Assembly: GCA_003640645.1 (NCBI GenBank)
Contig: QGHH01000001.1
Location: 1 to 64,000 of the forward strand
Length of the DNA: 64,000 nucleotides
From: Fredinandcohnia aciditolerans
GTDB lineage: Bacteria > Bacillota > Bacilli > Bacillales > Bacillaceae_L
Reading direction: 5' to 3'
Positions 8,442 to 17,926 of this stretch are shown piece after piece. The stretch's first letter is position 1. Each line of letters begins with the position of its first letter. The position numbers and the translations under genes were made by a program. The notes below the pieces were generated by a model, which was not told where the DNA came from, ran no database searches, and worked only from the letters and a program-made list of their open reading frames with translations.

Positions 8442-8594
8442 TTAAATTATTTTCAGTTATTTTTTATCATACTTGATGAATTGCGATACATAGTTACTAC
8501 GTACAACACAAAGTTGTAAGGATTACCCATTAAATGCTAGAATAGTAGTAACTTAGAGATATAAACATACATAATTAATCAATCTGGAGTAGGA

Positions 8595-9032
8595 GTGAAG
8601 AGTTTGGAAAACGCATTCATTAAGCTTGTTCCTGCATCAAATACACAAAGTGTATCACTAAATGTTGTAAAAGATCTCTTTAGCTATTACAAGGAAATTA
8701 CAAGTAAAACGGGGCAGCAACTAGATTGGGATTACGACAATGCTGCATTTCCATACCACATAAAAGAGATGAACCAAGAACATAATTGGTTTTATTTAAA
8801 ATCCGATCATCAAAAGTATAATGCAATCGTGGTTGGCGTTGGCCAAGAGGCACTTGAAAGTGATAACGGTGAGCAAATCGAGCAATCCTATATCCAAGTC
8901 ACCCTTCCACAAGTTTCAACCACTGGCGATAAAGGAAAAGCTAATGAGTTCTGTAAGTTTTTAGCAAAAAAACTTGAAGGAGAATTACATCTATTTAACG
9001 GAAGAATAATGTATTTTTACAAACGAAAATAA
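8595..9032 (+). CDS. DUF1885-like conserved hypothetical
   Basis: A 145-residue soluble protein with conserved-looking stretches AFPYHIKEMNQEHNWFYLK (mid) and GKANEFCKFLAKKLEGELHL (end). I associate it with the Bacillus DUF1885 family from memory, without being able to check. Function is unknown. The GTG at 8595 is preceded by GGAGTAGGA; a TTG at 8604 with GGAGTG upstream is a possible alternative. It lies between sr1 and slp and has its own terminator. Confidence 0.75.
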   Translation: MKSLENAFIKLVPASNTQSVSLNVVKDLFSYYKEITSKTGQQLDWDYDNAAFPYHIKEMNQEHNWFYLKSDHQKYNAIVVGVGQEALESDNGEQIEQSYIQVTLPQVSTTGDKGKANEFCKFLAKKLEGELHLFNGRIMYFYKRK

Positions 9033-9083
9033 CGGTTAATGTATAGGTTTTCTATAACTAAATTTTCAAGATTAAGTAAGAAT

Positions 9084-9112
9084 AGACCATATCATAGTGA
9101 TGTGGTCTTTTT
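9084..9112 (+). terminator. terminator after the DUF1885-like gene
   Basis: AGACCATATC-atagt-GATGTGGTCT, one mismatch in a 10-bp stem, followed by TTTTTCTATG on the + strand. Confidence 0.65.
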
Positions 9113-9352
9113 CTATGTAAATGCCCAAAAAACCTTTTCAAATGAGAAAAAACATAAAAAGGAAATGAACGTAATCAAGAATGAACTCTTTCGTGTTAGT
9201 CCAATTTTGTTTGCTATTAAAAATGCAAGATAACAAAAGATTACTAATAATATACCTTTCGCAAACAGACTATCGGAACGTGATAACCAAGTAACCAAAG
9301 AAAATGTACTCCATATTAATACCTGGATTAATCCAATTACATATACCTTCAT
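9113..9352 (-). CDS. small two-to-three-span membrane protein
   Basis: A 79-residue very hydrophobic protein (starts MKVYVIGLIQVLIWSTFSLV) with segments at about 3-22, 31-50 and 56-75 separated by short charged loops. No family recognised. The start is supported by AAAGGGGAG about eight bases upstream on the - strand. An overlapping + strand frame (9039-9233) has no comparable signal, so this reading is preferred. Confidence 0.6.
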   Translation of the reverse strand: MKVYVIGLIQVLIWSTFSLVTWLSRSDSLFAKGILLVIFCYLAFLIANKIGLTRKSSFLITFISFLCFFSFEKVFWAFT

Positions 9353-9618
9353 GAAGAAACTCCCCTTTTATCAGCAATAAAGGAACTATGATCTCGTTTC
9401 GCATTCTAGTCTCTATGAATTTCTGTTTACTATATTAATTAATATGCACAGAAATATGGTAGTATTTTTCATTTATGTAACAAATCAATGACATTGGAAA
9501 GAATTTTAAGAATACATGATAAAATGAATTTAAATTGAAAAATAGGCGTTTTGTATTATTCAAATTTAGCATGAAAGACCTATACTTTTGACTATTTTAT
9601 GGAAGAGTGATTAACAAA

Positions 9619-9999
9619 ATGAAAGAATTTACCCTAATCATACTTTCTTTTATTTTCCTTTCCTCATGTTCTTCATACCAAACACAACCTACATTGCCAG
9701 AAATCAAAGACAAACAAATCATCTTTTTTTCTGATGAAGATAATCTTCATAATGAAAGTAATTATTATGATGCTTTACTGGAGCTTAGAAATAAATTCCC
9801 AACTGAAATCGCAAATATGAAGGTTGTTTCGTCTGAAGATAATAGATTGTATACGAAGTATAAGATTGATGAATATCCTTCTTTATTAATTATTGAACAA
9901 GATAAAGTCCTTGAAAAAATTGAAGGGAATGTCGACAAAGAAGAAATTATCATCCCCCTTGAAAACGTCTTGTCGACCTCAACAAGTTCAAAAAAATAA
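9619..9999 (+). CDS. slp: Slp-like small lipoprotein
   Basis: A 126-residue precursor with a lipoprotein signal (MKEFTLIILSFIFLSSC; lipobox LSSC), so it should be lipid-anchored outside the membrane after Lgt/Lsp processing. The mature part has a thioredoxin-like flavour (KQIIFFSDEDN..., YKIDEYPSLLIIE) but lacks a CxxC motif. Position between pdhD and speA matches B. subtilis slp (small peptidoglycan-associated lipoprotein, 124 residues); I rely on position, length and lipobox. The ATG at 9619 is preferred over a GTG at 9607, which would leave almost no space to GGAAGAG. Confidence 0.7.
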   Translation: MKEFTLIILSFIFLSSCSSYQTQPTLPEIKDKQIIFFSDEDNLHNESNYYDALLELRNKFPTEIANMKVVSSEDNRLYTKYKIDEYPSLLIIEQDKVLEKIEGNVDKEEIIIPLENVLSTSTSSKK

Positions 10000-10000
10000 A

Positions 10001-10030
10001 AAAATCGCCCCGTATTCGGAGCGATTTTTT
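10001..10030. terminator. bidirectional terminator slp/pdhD
   Basis: AAAATCGCCCCG-tatt-CGGAGCGATTTT forms a stem with one mismatch and A/T tails on both sides, between the convergent slp and pdhD stops. Confidence 0.8.
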
Positions 10031-10037
10031 ACATTTA

Positions 10038-11447
10038 TTATTTTACAATGTGAATTGGAGATCCTAAAGCAACTTCTGCTGCTTCCATTGTGATTTCACC
10101 TAGAGTTGGGTGAGCATGAATTGTCATTGCAATATCTTCAGCTGTCATACCAGCTTCAACAGCAAGGCCTAATTCAGAAATAATATCTGATGCACTTTCA
10201 CCTGCTACTTGAGCACCGATTATTAGTCCATCCTCTTTACGAGTAATTAACTTTACAAAACCGTCAGTAGCCTCAAGTGCTAGCGCACGACCATTTGCTG
10301 CATATGGGAATTTAGCTGCTACAATTTCAATTCCTTCGTCTTTAGCTTGTTGCTCAGTGTATCCAACTGTAGCTAGTTCAGGCTCAGAGAATACAACAGC
10401 AGGAATACCTAAATAGTCAATTTCTGATGACTCACCAGCAATTGCCTCTGCTGCAATTTTACCTTCATATGATGCTTTATGTGCTAATTGAGGTCCAGGA
10501 ACAATATCACCGATTGCGTAAATATTACTTACACTTGTACGGCATTGTTTATCGATCTCAATAACGCCTCTTTCATTCATTTTAACACCAGCAAGCTCTA
10601 ATCCAAGCTCATCAGTATTAGGACGACGACCTACCATTACGAATACATAGTCTGCGTCAATTGAATGTTCTTCGCCTTTTGCTTCATACTTCACTTTTAC
10701 ACCATTTTCAGTCTCTTCAACACCTTTAGCAAGCGCCTTAGTGATGATTTCCGCACCTTTTTTCTTAAGGTTCTTTTTAACAATTGTAGTCATTTGTTTT
10801 TCAAAACCAAGAAGGATATCATCTGCTCCCTCTAGAATTGTAACTTGTGATCCAAAGTTTGCATAAGCACCGCCAAGTTCAATACCAATTACACCACCGC
10901 CGATTACGACGATTTTTTCTGGTACTTCCTTAAGTCCAAGTGCGCCAGTTGAATCAAGAACACGTTTTGAATATTTAAAAGATGGTATTTCGATTGGACG
11001 AGAACCTGTAGCAATAATTGCATTTTTGAAATTGTACGTTTGTGCAGAGTCTTCGTTCATTACACGTAAAGAGTTTGCATCTACGAAATATGCTTCCCCT
11101 TTTACAACTTCAACCTTATTACCTTTTAATAGTCCTGCAACTCCACCAGTTAATTTCTTAACAACACTATCTTTAAAAGCTTGAACTTTTGAAAAATCAA
11201 GTGTTACATTTTCAGCTTTGATTCCCATTGATTCAGAATTCTTAGCTGTTTCATAACGGTGTCCAGCGGAGATTAGCGCCTTAGAAGGGATACATCCAAC
11301 GTTAAGACAAACACCACCAACAGTGTCTTTCTCTACAATCGTAACTTTTTGTCCTAGTTGTGCAGCACGAATCGCTGCAACATATCCACCAGGTCCAGCA
11401 CCAATAACTATTGTATCTGTTTCAATTGGGAAATCTCCTACTACCAT
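10038..11447 (-). CDS. pdhD: dihydrolipoamide dehydrogenase (PDH E3)
   Basis: A 469-residue FAD/NAD flavoenzyme that reoxidises dihydrolipoyl groups of the E2 subunit with NAD+. Seen: FAD-binding [19 protein letters not shown] near the start, redox disulfide [13 protein letters not shown] (about 42-54), NAD-binding [14 protein letters not shown] near 180, second FAD motif IYAIGDI and the catalytic HAHPTLGE near the C-terminus. The last gene of pdhABCD, six bases after pdhC. In Bacillus it also serves other 2-oxoacid dehydrogenases. Confidence 0.98.
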   Translation of the reverse strand: MVVGDFPIETDTIVIGAGPGGYVAAIRAAQLGQKVTIVEKDTVGGVCLNVGCIPSKALISAGHRYETAKNSESMGIKAENVTLDFSKVQAFKDSVVKKLTGGVAGLLKGNKVEVVKGEAYFVDANSLRVMNEDSAQTYNFKNAIIATGSRPIEIPSFKYSKRVLDSTGALGLKEVPEKIVVIGGGVIGIELGGAYANFGSQVTILEGADDILLGFEKQMTTIVKKNLKKKGAEIITKALAKGVEETENGVKVKYEAKGEEHSIDADYVFVMVGRRPNTDELGLELAGVKMNERGVIEIDKQCRTSVSNIYAIGDIVPGPQLAHKASYEGKIAAEAIAGESSEIDYLGIPAVVFSEPELATVGYTEQQAKDEGIEIVAAKFPYAANGRALALEATDGFVKLITRKEDGLIIGAQVAGESASDIISELGLAVEAGMTAEDIAMTIHAHPTLGEITMEAAEVALGSPIHIVK

Positions 11448-11453
11448 GTTGTA

Positions 11454-12746
11454 TTACGCCTCCATTAATAATAATTGTGGATCATTTAACAAACGTTTGA
11501 TTTGGTTGAGTGCGTTCTGTGCAGTAGCACCATCAATCATACGGTGATCAAAGCTTAATGATAAAGCAAGGACTGGAGCTACAACAATTTCACCATTTTT
11601 TACAACAGGCTTCTCTGCAATTCGGCCTACTCCTAAGATTGCAACTTCTGGATGGTTAATAACAGGAGTGAACCATTGTCCACCAGCTGATCCAATGTTA
11701 CTGATAGTACATGAAGCACCTTTCATTTCATTAGGAGCTAACTTACCATCACGAGCTTTTCCTGCTAATTCATTGATTTCATTAGAGATAGAGAAAATTG
11801 ACTTACGATCCGCATCTTTAACAACAGGAACAAGAAGACCTTTTTCTGTATCAGCAGCAATACCAATATTGAAGTAGTGCTTATGAATAATTTCGCTAGT
11901 TGCATCATCAAGTGATGTATTTAAAGCAGGGAAATCACGTAATGCCGCAGTTAAAGCTTTTACGATATATGGTAGGTATGTTAACTTAATACCTTTTTCG
12001 GCTGCAACAGCCTTAAATTTCTTACGGTGTGCAACCAACTCAGTTACATCTACTTCGTCCATTAACGTTACGTGTGGAGCTGTATGTTTTGAGTTAACCA
12101 TTGCTTTAGCGATTGCTTTACGAATTCCACTCATCTTTTCACGTGTTTCAGGGTATTCGCCCGCAGGAATTGGTTGTTTTGCAGGAGCTGTCGCTGCTTC
12201 TGCTGCTGCTTTTGGAGCTTCAGCTGCAGGTGTTTCTGTAGCAACAGTTGCACCGCCAGAAGTGAACGCATCAATATCCGACTTCATTATTCTACCATTA
12301 TCGCCACTTCCTGCAACCTTTTTAATGTCAATTCCTTTTTCTCGTGCATATTTTCGAACAGAAGGCATAGCAATGATACGACGATTTTCATCAACATCAG
12401 CTGCTGGTGCTGTTGCTTCTGGTGCAGCCTCGGCTGTTTTTTCTTCCTGAACTTCTTGTTTAGGAGCTTCATCGGATTCATCGCCTTTAAATTTAAGGTC
12501 CTCATAACCAGGAGCATCAAATTTAATTAGCGTATCACCTACAATTGCAACAGTACCTTCTTCTACAAGTACTTCAAGTACTTTCCCTTTAACTGGAGAA
12601 GGAATTTCTACTACTGCTTTATCATTTTGGACCTCACAAAGAACATCGTCCTCATTTACCTCATCGCCTGGTTTTACAAACCATTTTACGATTTCACCTT
12701 CATGGATACCTTCACCGATATCTGGCAACTTAAATTCAAATGCCAC
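11454..12746 (-). CDS. pdhC: dihydrolipoamide acetyltransferase (PDH E2)
   Basis: A 430-residue core subunit of the pyruvate dehydrogenase complex. Domains: one lipoyl domain (1-78) with the lipoylated lysine in VQNDKAVVE near residue 43; an acidic then Ala/Pro-rich linker; a subunit-binding domain ([15 protein letters not shown] near 130-145); a second Ala/Pro linker; and the catalytic acyltransferase domain ending [10 protein letters not shown] with the active-site histidine. It transfers acetyl to CoA. The preceding 150-bp gap carries an inverted repeat. Start: ATG at 12746 with TAGGAGGCG upstream. Confidence 0.98.
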   Translation of the reverse strand: MAFEFKLPDIGEGIHEGEIVKWFVKPGDEVNEDDVLCEVQNDKAVVEIPSPVKGKVLEVLVEEGTVAIVGDTLIKFDAPGYEDLKFKGDESDEAPKQEVQEEKTAEAAPEATAPAADVDENRRIIAMPSVRKYAREKGIDIKKVAGSGDNGRIMKSDIDAFTSGGATVATETPAAEAPKAAAEAATAPAKQPIPAGEYPETREKMSGIRKAIAKAMVNSKHTAPHVTLMDEVDVTELVAHRKKFKAVAAEKGIKLTYLPYIVKALTAALRDFPALNTSLDDATSEIIHKHYFNIGIAADTEKGLLVPVVKDADRKSIFSISNEINELAGKARDGKLAPNEMKGASCTISNIGSAGGQWFTPVINHPEVAILGVGRIAEKPVVKNGEIVVAPVLALSLSFDHRMIDGATAQNALNQIKRLLNDPQLLLMEA

Positions 12747-12793
12747 GGTTTTCGCCTCCTAAAATTGTTAGTTTCTTGTCAAGATAGCCTGGC

Positions 12794-12843
12794 GGCGCAT
12801 GACTACTTGTTGAACTTCTTTTCTAGTTGAACTCTCATACGCC
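12794..12843 (-). promoter_or_regulatory. intercistronic inverted repeat pdhB-pdhC
   Basis: In the 151-bp pdhB-pdhC gap, GGCGTATGA and TCATGCGCC (- strand) can pair, 8 of 9 positions, around a 32-nt loop that itself contains a directly repeated AGTTCAAC. No T-run follows, so it is not a normal terminator; an RNA processing or stability element, or a site in an internal pdhC promoter region, is possible. Confidence 0.4.
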
Positions 12844-12897
12844 ACAAGCTTATTTATTCCGAAAAGGATAGTTAATCCTCGATTAATTGGTTATATA

Positions 12898-13875
12898 TTA
12901 GAAGTTCAATACTTTCTTCGCAGTTTCAATTACATCCTTGAAGTTTGGCAACCATACTGATTCTGCTTGCGAGAATGGATATACTGTATCAGCTGCAGCT
13001 ACACGTAATACCGGAGCTTCTAAACTTAAAATTGCACGATCGTTGATCTCAGCAACAACGTTTGCTGCAATTCCAGCTTGTTTTTGAGCCTCTTGTACCA
13101 CGATAGCTCGTCCTGTTTTTTCAACTGAACTAATGATTGTTGGAATATCTAATGGGCTTACTGTTCGTAAGTCAATAACTTCTGCAGAAATGCCCTCTTT
13201 TTCTAACTCAGTAGCAGCCTTTAAGCATTCGTGTACCATTGCACCATATGAAATCATAGTGATATCTGTACCTTCACGTTTAACTTCTGCTTTGCCAAGT
13301 TCAATTGTATATTCGCCCTCTGGAACCTCCTGGCGGAATGAACGATAAAGCTTCATATGCTCAAGAAAGACAACTGGGTCGTTATCGCGAATTGCGGAAA
13401 TTAATAGACCTTTTGCATCATAAGGTGTTGATGGAATAACAACCTTTAGCCCAGGTTGCTGTGCCATAAAACCTTCTAAGCTATCTGCGTGAAGTTCTGG
13501 TGTATGTACACCGCCACCAAAAGGTGAACGAATCGTTACTGGAGCAGTGTAACGACCACCTGAACGATAACGCATACGAGCTAATTGACCACTAATAGAA
13601 TCAATAACCTCATAGACAAATCCAAAGAATTGAATTTCTGGAACTGGACGGTAGCCCTGTAAGCTTAGACCAACAGCAAGACCACCAATACCTGATTCAG
13701 CTAGTGGTGTATCAAACACGCGATCTTCACCGAATTCAGCCTGTAGACTTTCAGTAGCACGGAACACACCGCCGTTAACTCCAACGTCTTCACCGAAAAC
13801 TAAGACATCTGGGTTATTCTTTAATTCTGTGCGTAACGCATCAGTGATTGCTTGAATCATTGTCATTTGCGCCAT
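12898..13875 (-). CDS. pdhB: pyruvate dehydrogenase E1 beta subunit
   Basis: A 325-residue E1 beta subunit that pairs with PdhA as an alpha2beta2 heterotetramer to decarboxylate pyruvate on thiamine diphosphate. The transketolase pyrimidine-binding domain contains [19 protein letters not shown] (about 25-43) and [20 protein letters not shown]; the C-terminal domain holds [14 protein letters not shown]. It starts three bases after the pdhA stop, consistent with translational coupling. Confidence 0.98.
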   Translation of the reverse strand: MAQMTMIQAITDALRTELKNNPDVLVFGEDVGVNGGVFRATESLQAEFGEDRVFDTPLAESGIGGLAVGLSLQGYRPVPEIQFFGFVYEVIDSISGQLARMRYRSGGRYTAPVTIRSPFGGGVHTPELHADSLEGFMAQQPGLKVVIPSTPYDAKGLLISAIRDNDPVVFLEHMKLYRSFRQEVPEGEYTIELGKAEVKREGTDITMISYGAMVHECLKAATELEKEGISAEVIDLRTVSPLDIPTIISSVEKTGRAIVVQEAQKQAGIAANVVAEINDRAILSLEAPVLRVAAADTVYPFSQAESVWLPNFKDVIETAKKVLNF

Positions 13876-13878
13876 GGC

Positions 13879-15006
<1,128 letters not shown>

Positions 15007-15021
15007 TTACCCTATTTTCTT

Positions 15022-15095
15022 TAATCAAATGCACCCGACCATTTATAGTAAGGGGCTTTAACTTTACAATGGTGACGAACCAAGTATAAAGTTAA
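15022..15095 (-). repeat. dispersed hairpin element, shortened copy B
   Basis: Retains both ends of the element, GCATTTGATTA about 30 bp upstream of pdhA and the AACTTTA...TATAAAGTT arms, but lacks the central CGAGC hairpin. It lies in the pdhA leader in the same orientation as the other copies. Confidence 0.65.
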
Positions 15096-15158
15096 GGTTG
15101 ATACAAAACATACAGCATTAGGTTACCCAAAAATATATCTTTTCAAAGACATAATTAA

Positions 15159-15365
15159 GAGGAAGTTCAAAAAAACGAATGAATATGACGCATCGAATTT
15201 CTTCGTTGGCTTGTTTTTTTCGTTCCTCACATATTAAATACATACGTTCGAAACTCAAAGCTGCGCCGCCTTGAACTCTCGACGCACAGGATGTGCTAGT
15301 GTCGACAATTCCACAGAACGTGGCGTTTTTGTAGAAGCGGTCCTCTTCATTCTCATTTTTTTAAC
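15159..15365. repeat. second dispersed repeat in the pdhA leader
   Basis: About 205 bp of structured, non-coding sequence. The core at about 15278-15325 (CGACGCACAGGATGTG, then CCACAGAACGTGG) recurs, diverged, at 58543-58595. The left part contains AAAAAAACGAA paired with TTCGTT...TTTTTTT. I recall similar repeats in other Bacillaceae intergenic regions but cannot check. The remaining leader up to 15700 holds a promoter match and A/T-rich sequence without a reading frame. Confidence 0.6.
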
Positions 15366-15505
15366 ACCACTATTATCCATTCGGACGAAGTCTTTTGATG
15401 TAATAATTTTTTGTCATGCTCGAAAAAGATATTTTGACTCCTAAATGAACCTGTATTAATTATTTTAGTAAAGCAATTAATACAACTGCTCCCTATCCAT
15501 TTCCA

Positions 15506-15534
15506 AGTTTACAACAACGTAAGACACACGTCAA
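15506..15534 (-). promoter_or_regulatory. candidate pdhABCD promoter
   Basis: On the - strand TTGACG (15534-15529), 17-bp spacer, TAAACT (15511-15506). It is the best sigma-A match between ykyA and pdhA and would leave a leader of about 510 nt that contains both repeat elements. A closer promoter cannot be excluded. Confidence 0.45.
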
Positions 15535-15672
15535 ATTGTTTGTTTACTGTTTTATTACTTGTCCACCGTTTTTTTCTGTTTTGTATAAATTCCCATTTTT
15601 AAAAACTGTATCAGTACACATTTAGCATCTGTACTATAAAAACCTTACTTTTGTCGTAAAATAGTCAAAACA

Positions 15673-15699
15673 AAAGGGCTATCACAATGATAGCCCTTT
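15673..15699 (-). terminator. terminator after ykyA
   Basis: AAAGGGCTATCA-caa-TGATAGCCCTTT, a perfect 12-bp stem followed on the - strand by TTTTGTTTTGAC, directly after the ykyA stop. Confidence 0.85.
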
Positions 15700-15715
15700 C
15701 ACGGTAATAATATTA

Positions 15716-16384
15716 TTATTCCTCTTTAAAGACAACTTCTAGTCCAGCGTTTTGATAAAAAGCAACCTTTGCTTTGTTGTATTGGTCAGTCAATTTATTA
15801 AACGTTTCATTTGCGGCAACTACTTTTTCATACGTTTCATTTATAAGATTAATTTGTTTTTCTAATTCATCCAATGTTAATTCTTCATTTTGAAACATTT
15901 CATATAATTTTTTATCATGCTCTATGGCTTCTTTATATACAGTGTATAGATCCTCGTAGCTTTCGTAACGCTTGTTCATCAAAGAGACAAGTTCGTTACC
16001 TTCTTCCTTTACACTGTCCTCTTTAATTTCAGAAATAAGTGCATCAACCTTTTGAAATTCCTTCTTGGATGCTTCGATGCTCTTTTGTTCATTGTTAATT
16101 CGTGTTTCGCGGTCTCCAACAATTGCCAATGCTTCATTCGATAAGGAAACAATTTGATCAAATTCTTTCATTCCCAATGTTAAAATTTTATCGTAAAGCT
16201 CTTTCTCTTTTTTCTCAAGCTCCACCAATGGGTTTTGTTGCTCTTCAAAGTCCTTTTCTACTGCTACCACTTTTTCTAAAGTCTCATAAATCTGTTCTTC
16301 AGGTGTCGGCCCGCCCAAACACCCCATTAAGAGAAAACTCATACAAACACAAAGAAATACAACTTTTAACGTTTTATTTTTCAA
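15716..16384 (-). CDS. ykyA: YkyA-like cell-wall binding lipoprotein
   Basis: A 222-residue lipoprotein precursor: basic start, hydrophobic core and lipobox LLMGC (cysteine at 22), then a long, highly charged helical region (Glu/Lys-rich from about 35 to 210) that should form coiled coils on the outer face of the membrane. Length and its place between pdhA and def match B. subtilis YkyA, described as a putative cell-wall binding lipoprotein (PF10368). It has its own terminator; the gene is divergent from def. Confidence 0.85.
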   Translation of the reverse strand: MKNKTLKVVFLCVCMSFLLMGCLGGPTPEEQIYETLEKVVAVEKDFEEQQNPLVELEKKEKELYDKILTLGMKEFDQIVSLSNEALAIVGDRETRINNEQKSIEASKKEFQKVDALISEIKEDSVKEEGNELVSLMNKRYESYEDLYTVYKEAIEHDKKLYEMFQNEELTLDELEKQINLINETYEKVVAANETFNKLTDQYNKAKVAFYQNAGLEVVFKEE

Positions 16385-16578
16385 TATCTGCTCCCCCTTA
16401 GCTACTTCAAATATACTATATTATAATACGATTTCATAACATTTTTTAGGTTTCAACTAAATATATGAATTTGTACATGCTTTAGAACAGACTAGAGTCC
16501 TACTTTAATATTTAAAAATGAAATAACCTTTGTTAAACTTAAGATAAATATAAGCATCAAGACCAGGAAGTGATAAAT

Positions 16579-17133
16579 GTGATAACAATGGATAATATTA
16601 TCCGGGAAGGACATCCAACTTTACGGAAGGTTGCAGATGAGGTTCCTATACCTGCATCAGCGGAAGACCGCAAGATACTTAAAGAACTATTAGAATTTGT
16701 GAAAAACAGTCAGAACCCTGAAACTGCTGAAAAATACGGATTAAGACCAGGTATAGGGCTTGCTGCACCGCAAATTAATGTGGCAAAGCGTATGATTGCT
16801 GTACATTTAAAAGATGAAAATGATGAACTACACAGTTATGCTTTGTTTAATCCACAGATTATTAGTCATTCTATAAAAAAGAGTTATTTAACAACTGGTG
16901 AAGGTTGTTTATCTGTTGACAGAGCTGTACCAGGATATGTACCGCGTTACTTAAAAATTAAGGTAAAAGGAACTAACATAGACGGCGATGAAGTGATTGT
17001 GAAATTAAAAGGTTTACCTGCTATTTGTTTTCAGCATGAAATAGATCACTTAAATGGAGTTATGTTCTATGATTATATCAATGAGGAAAATCCGTTTGCC
17101 GAACCAGAAAACGCAATACCTATCGAGCGTTAG
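16579..17133 (+). CDS. def: peptide deformylase
   Basis: A 184-residue metallo-deformylase that removes the formyl group from nascent proteins. All three motifs are intact: GIGLAAPQI (58-66), EGCLS (108-112, cysteine metal ligand) and QHEIDH (152-157, two histidines and the catalytic glutamate). Its length and the end PFAEPENAIPIER match B. subtilis DefB/YkrB. I use the GTG at 16579, with AGGAAGTG eight bases upstream, giving MITMDNII as in YkrB; a GTG at 16570 would overlap the ribosome site. Confidence 0.96.
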   Translation: MITMDNIIREGHPTLRKVADEVPIPASAEDRKILKELLEFVKNSQNPETAEKYGLRPGIGLAAPQINVAKRMIAVHLKDENDELHSYALFNPQIISHSIKKSYLTTGEGCLSVDRAVPGYVPRYLKIKVKGTNIDGDEVIVKLKGLPAICFQHEIDHLNGVMFYDYINEENPFAEPENAIPIER

Positions 17134-17328
17134 TAAGTAATTATTTTTACGTTAAGTTTTATAGTGCTTTTTGTTAGGCCAAATTGACTTATTCATCTTC
17201 GCCAAATTACCTTTCTTTTATTAGCTATGATAATTTGACCCTTTTTTCCACATAATAAGGACAAAACTTTAACCCAAAATCAACGTTCTTGAGATGTTTA
17301 AAGTTTGAGAAAAAAGGAGATGATAGTC

Positions 17329-17400
17329 ATGCTAAAAAAGTTACGGAAAAAATTAATTAAGCAGTGGCAAGATTTATTAAAAAGGAAATCAATAGCATAA
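17329..17400 (+). CDS. possible 23-residue cationic peptide
   Basis: A 23-codon frame with an excellent AAAAAGGAGATGATAGTC site before its ATG. The peptide (starts MLKKLRKKLIKQWQDLL, ends KRKSIA) has nine Lys/Arg against one Asp and would form an amphipathic helix. No family recognised. It lies alone between def and rpoY. A weak hairpin (GCCCT...AGGGC, 17457-17477) follows. It could be a genuine small protein or a chance frame; the ribosome site is the main support. Confidence 0.45.
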   Translation: MLKKLRKKLIKQWQDLLKRKSIA

Positions 17401-17503
17401 GAATTGTTAACAAAAAACTTGCCTCCTAGTGAAGTTGAAACTAATAATGACGAAAAGAGCCCTTCGTTATGGAGGGCTTGTTATGTACTATCATGCTCTT
17501 CAG

Positions 17504-17512
17504 TGGTATAAT
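17504..17512 (+). promoter_or_regulatory. extended -10 promoter candidate
   Basis: TGGTATAAT is a perfect extended -10 without a recognisable -35. It lies 200 bp before rpoY and could give a long leader for rpoY-rnjA. The 310-bp gap (17401-17710) otherwise holds only the proximal promoter and A/T-rich sequence. Confidence 0.4.
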
Positions 17513-17636
17513 AGACATTTAGGTGTACGGTTCAATAATTTTAGCATAAATTACATAGTAACCCCTAAACTAACCCCCTCTTTTTACCTATAAGCAATGC
17601 AATGTTAAGAAATATTTAGGAAAAGCAAGAAAAAAC

Positions 17637-17665
17637 ATGAAAAACTTGTTATATTTTTATATAAT
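17637..17665 (+). promoter_or_regulatory. candidate rpoY-rnjA promoter
   Basis: ATGAAA, 17-bp spacer, TATAAT, placing the start near 17672 and a leader of about 40 nt before the rpoY ribosome site. Confidence 0.5.
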
Positions 17666-17710
17666 AGAAAAAGTTACTCTAACTTTCGGAAATTAAGGAG
17701 AGATTTGGCA

Positions 17711-17920
17711 ATGATTTTTAAAGTTTACTACCAAGAGGATGTATTAGAAGTTCCAGTAAGAGAACATACAAAAACTTTGTATATTGAAGCAGAATCTCAA
17801 GTTGAGGTTCGCCAAAAATTAAAGGAACGGAAAATTAACATTGAATATATTCAAAAGGTGGAAGGGGCCTATCTTGAGTATGAGCAACTAAATGAAGATT
17901 ATAATGTATTGGAGATTTGA
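17711..17920 (+). CDS. rpoY: RNA polymerase epsilon subunit
   Basis: A 69-residue protein of the RpoY (YkzG) family, the small epsilon subunit of Firmicutes RNA polymerase that binds near the DNA jaws and resembles phage Gp2 in fold. It begins MIFKVYYQEDVLEVPVREHT, the characteristic start, so I choose the ATG at 17711 with AAGGAGAG eight bases upstream rather than the TTG at 17705. It is six bases upstream of rnjA, the conserved Bacillus arrangement, so both are probably co-transcribed. Confidence 0.94.
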   Translation: MIFKVYYQEDVLEVPVREHTKTLYIEAESQVEVRQKLKERKINIEYIQKVEGAYLEYEQLNEDYNVLEI

Positions 17921-17926
17921 TGAATT

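Noticed and set aside
9039-9233. 64-residue + strand frame
   Set aside because: It contains the terminator hairpin of the preceding gene and overlaps a better supported - strand membrane protein gene.
12174-12530. 118-residue + strand frame rich in Cys and Phe
   Set aside because: It lies antisense within pdhC over its Ala/Glu-rich linker; composition is an artefact of the opposite strand.
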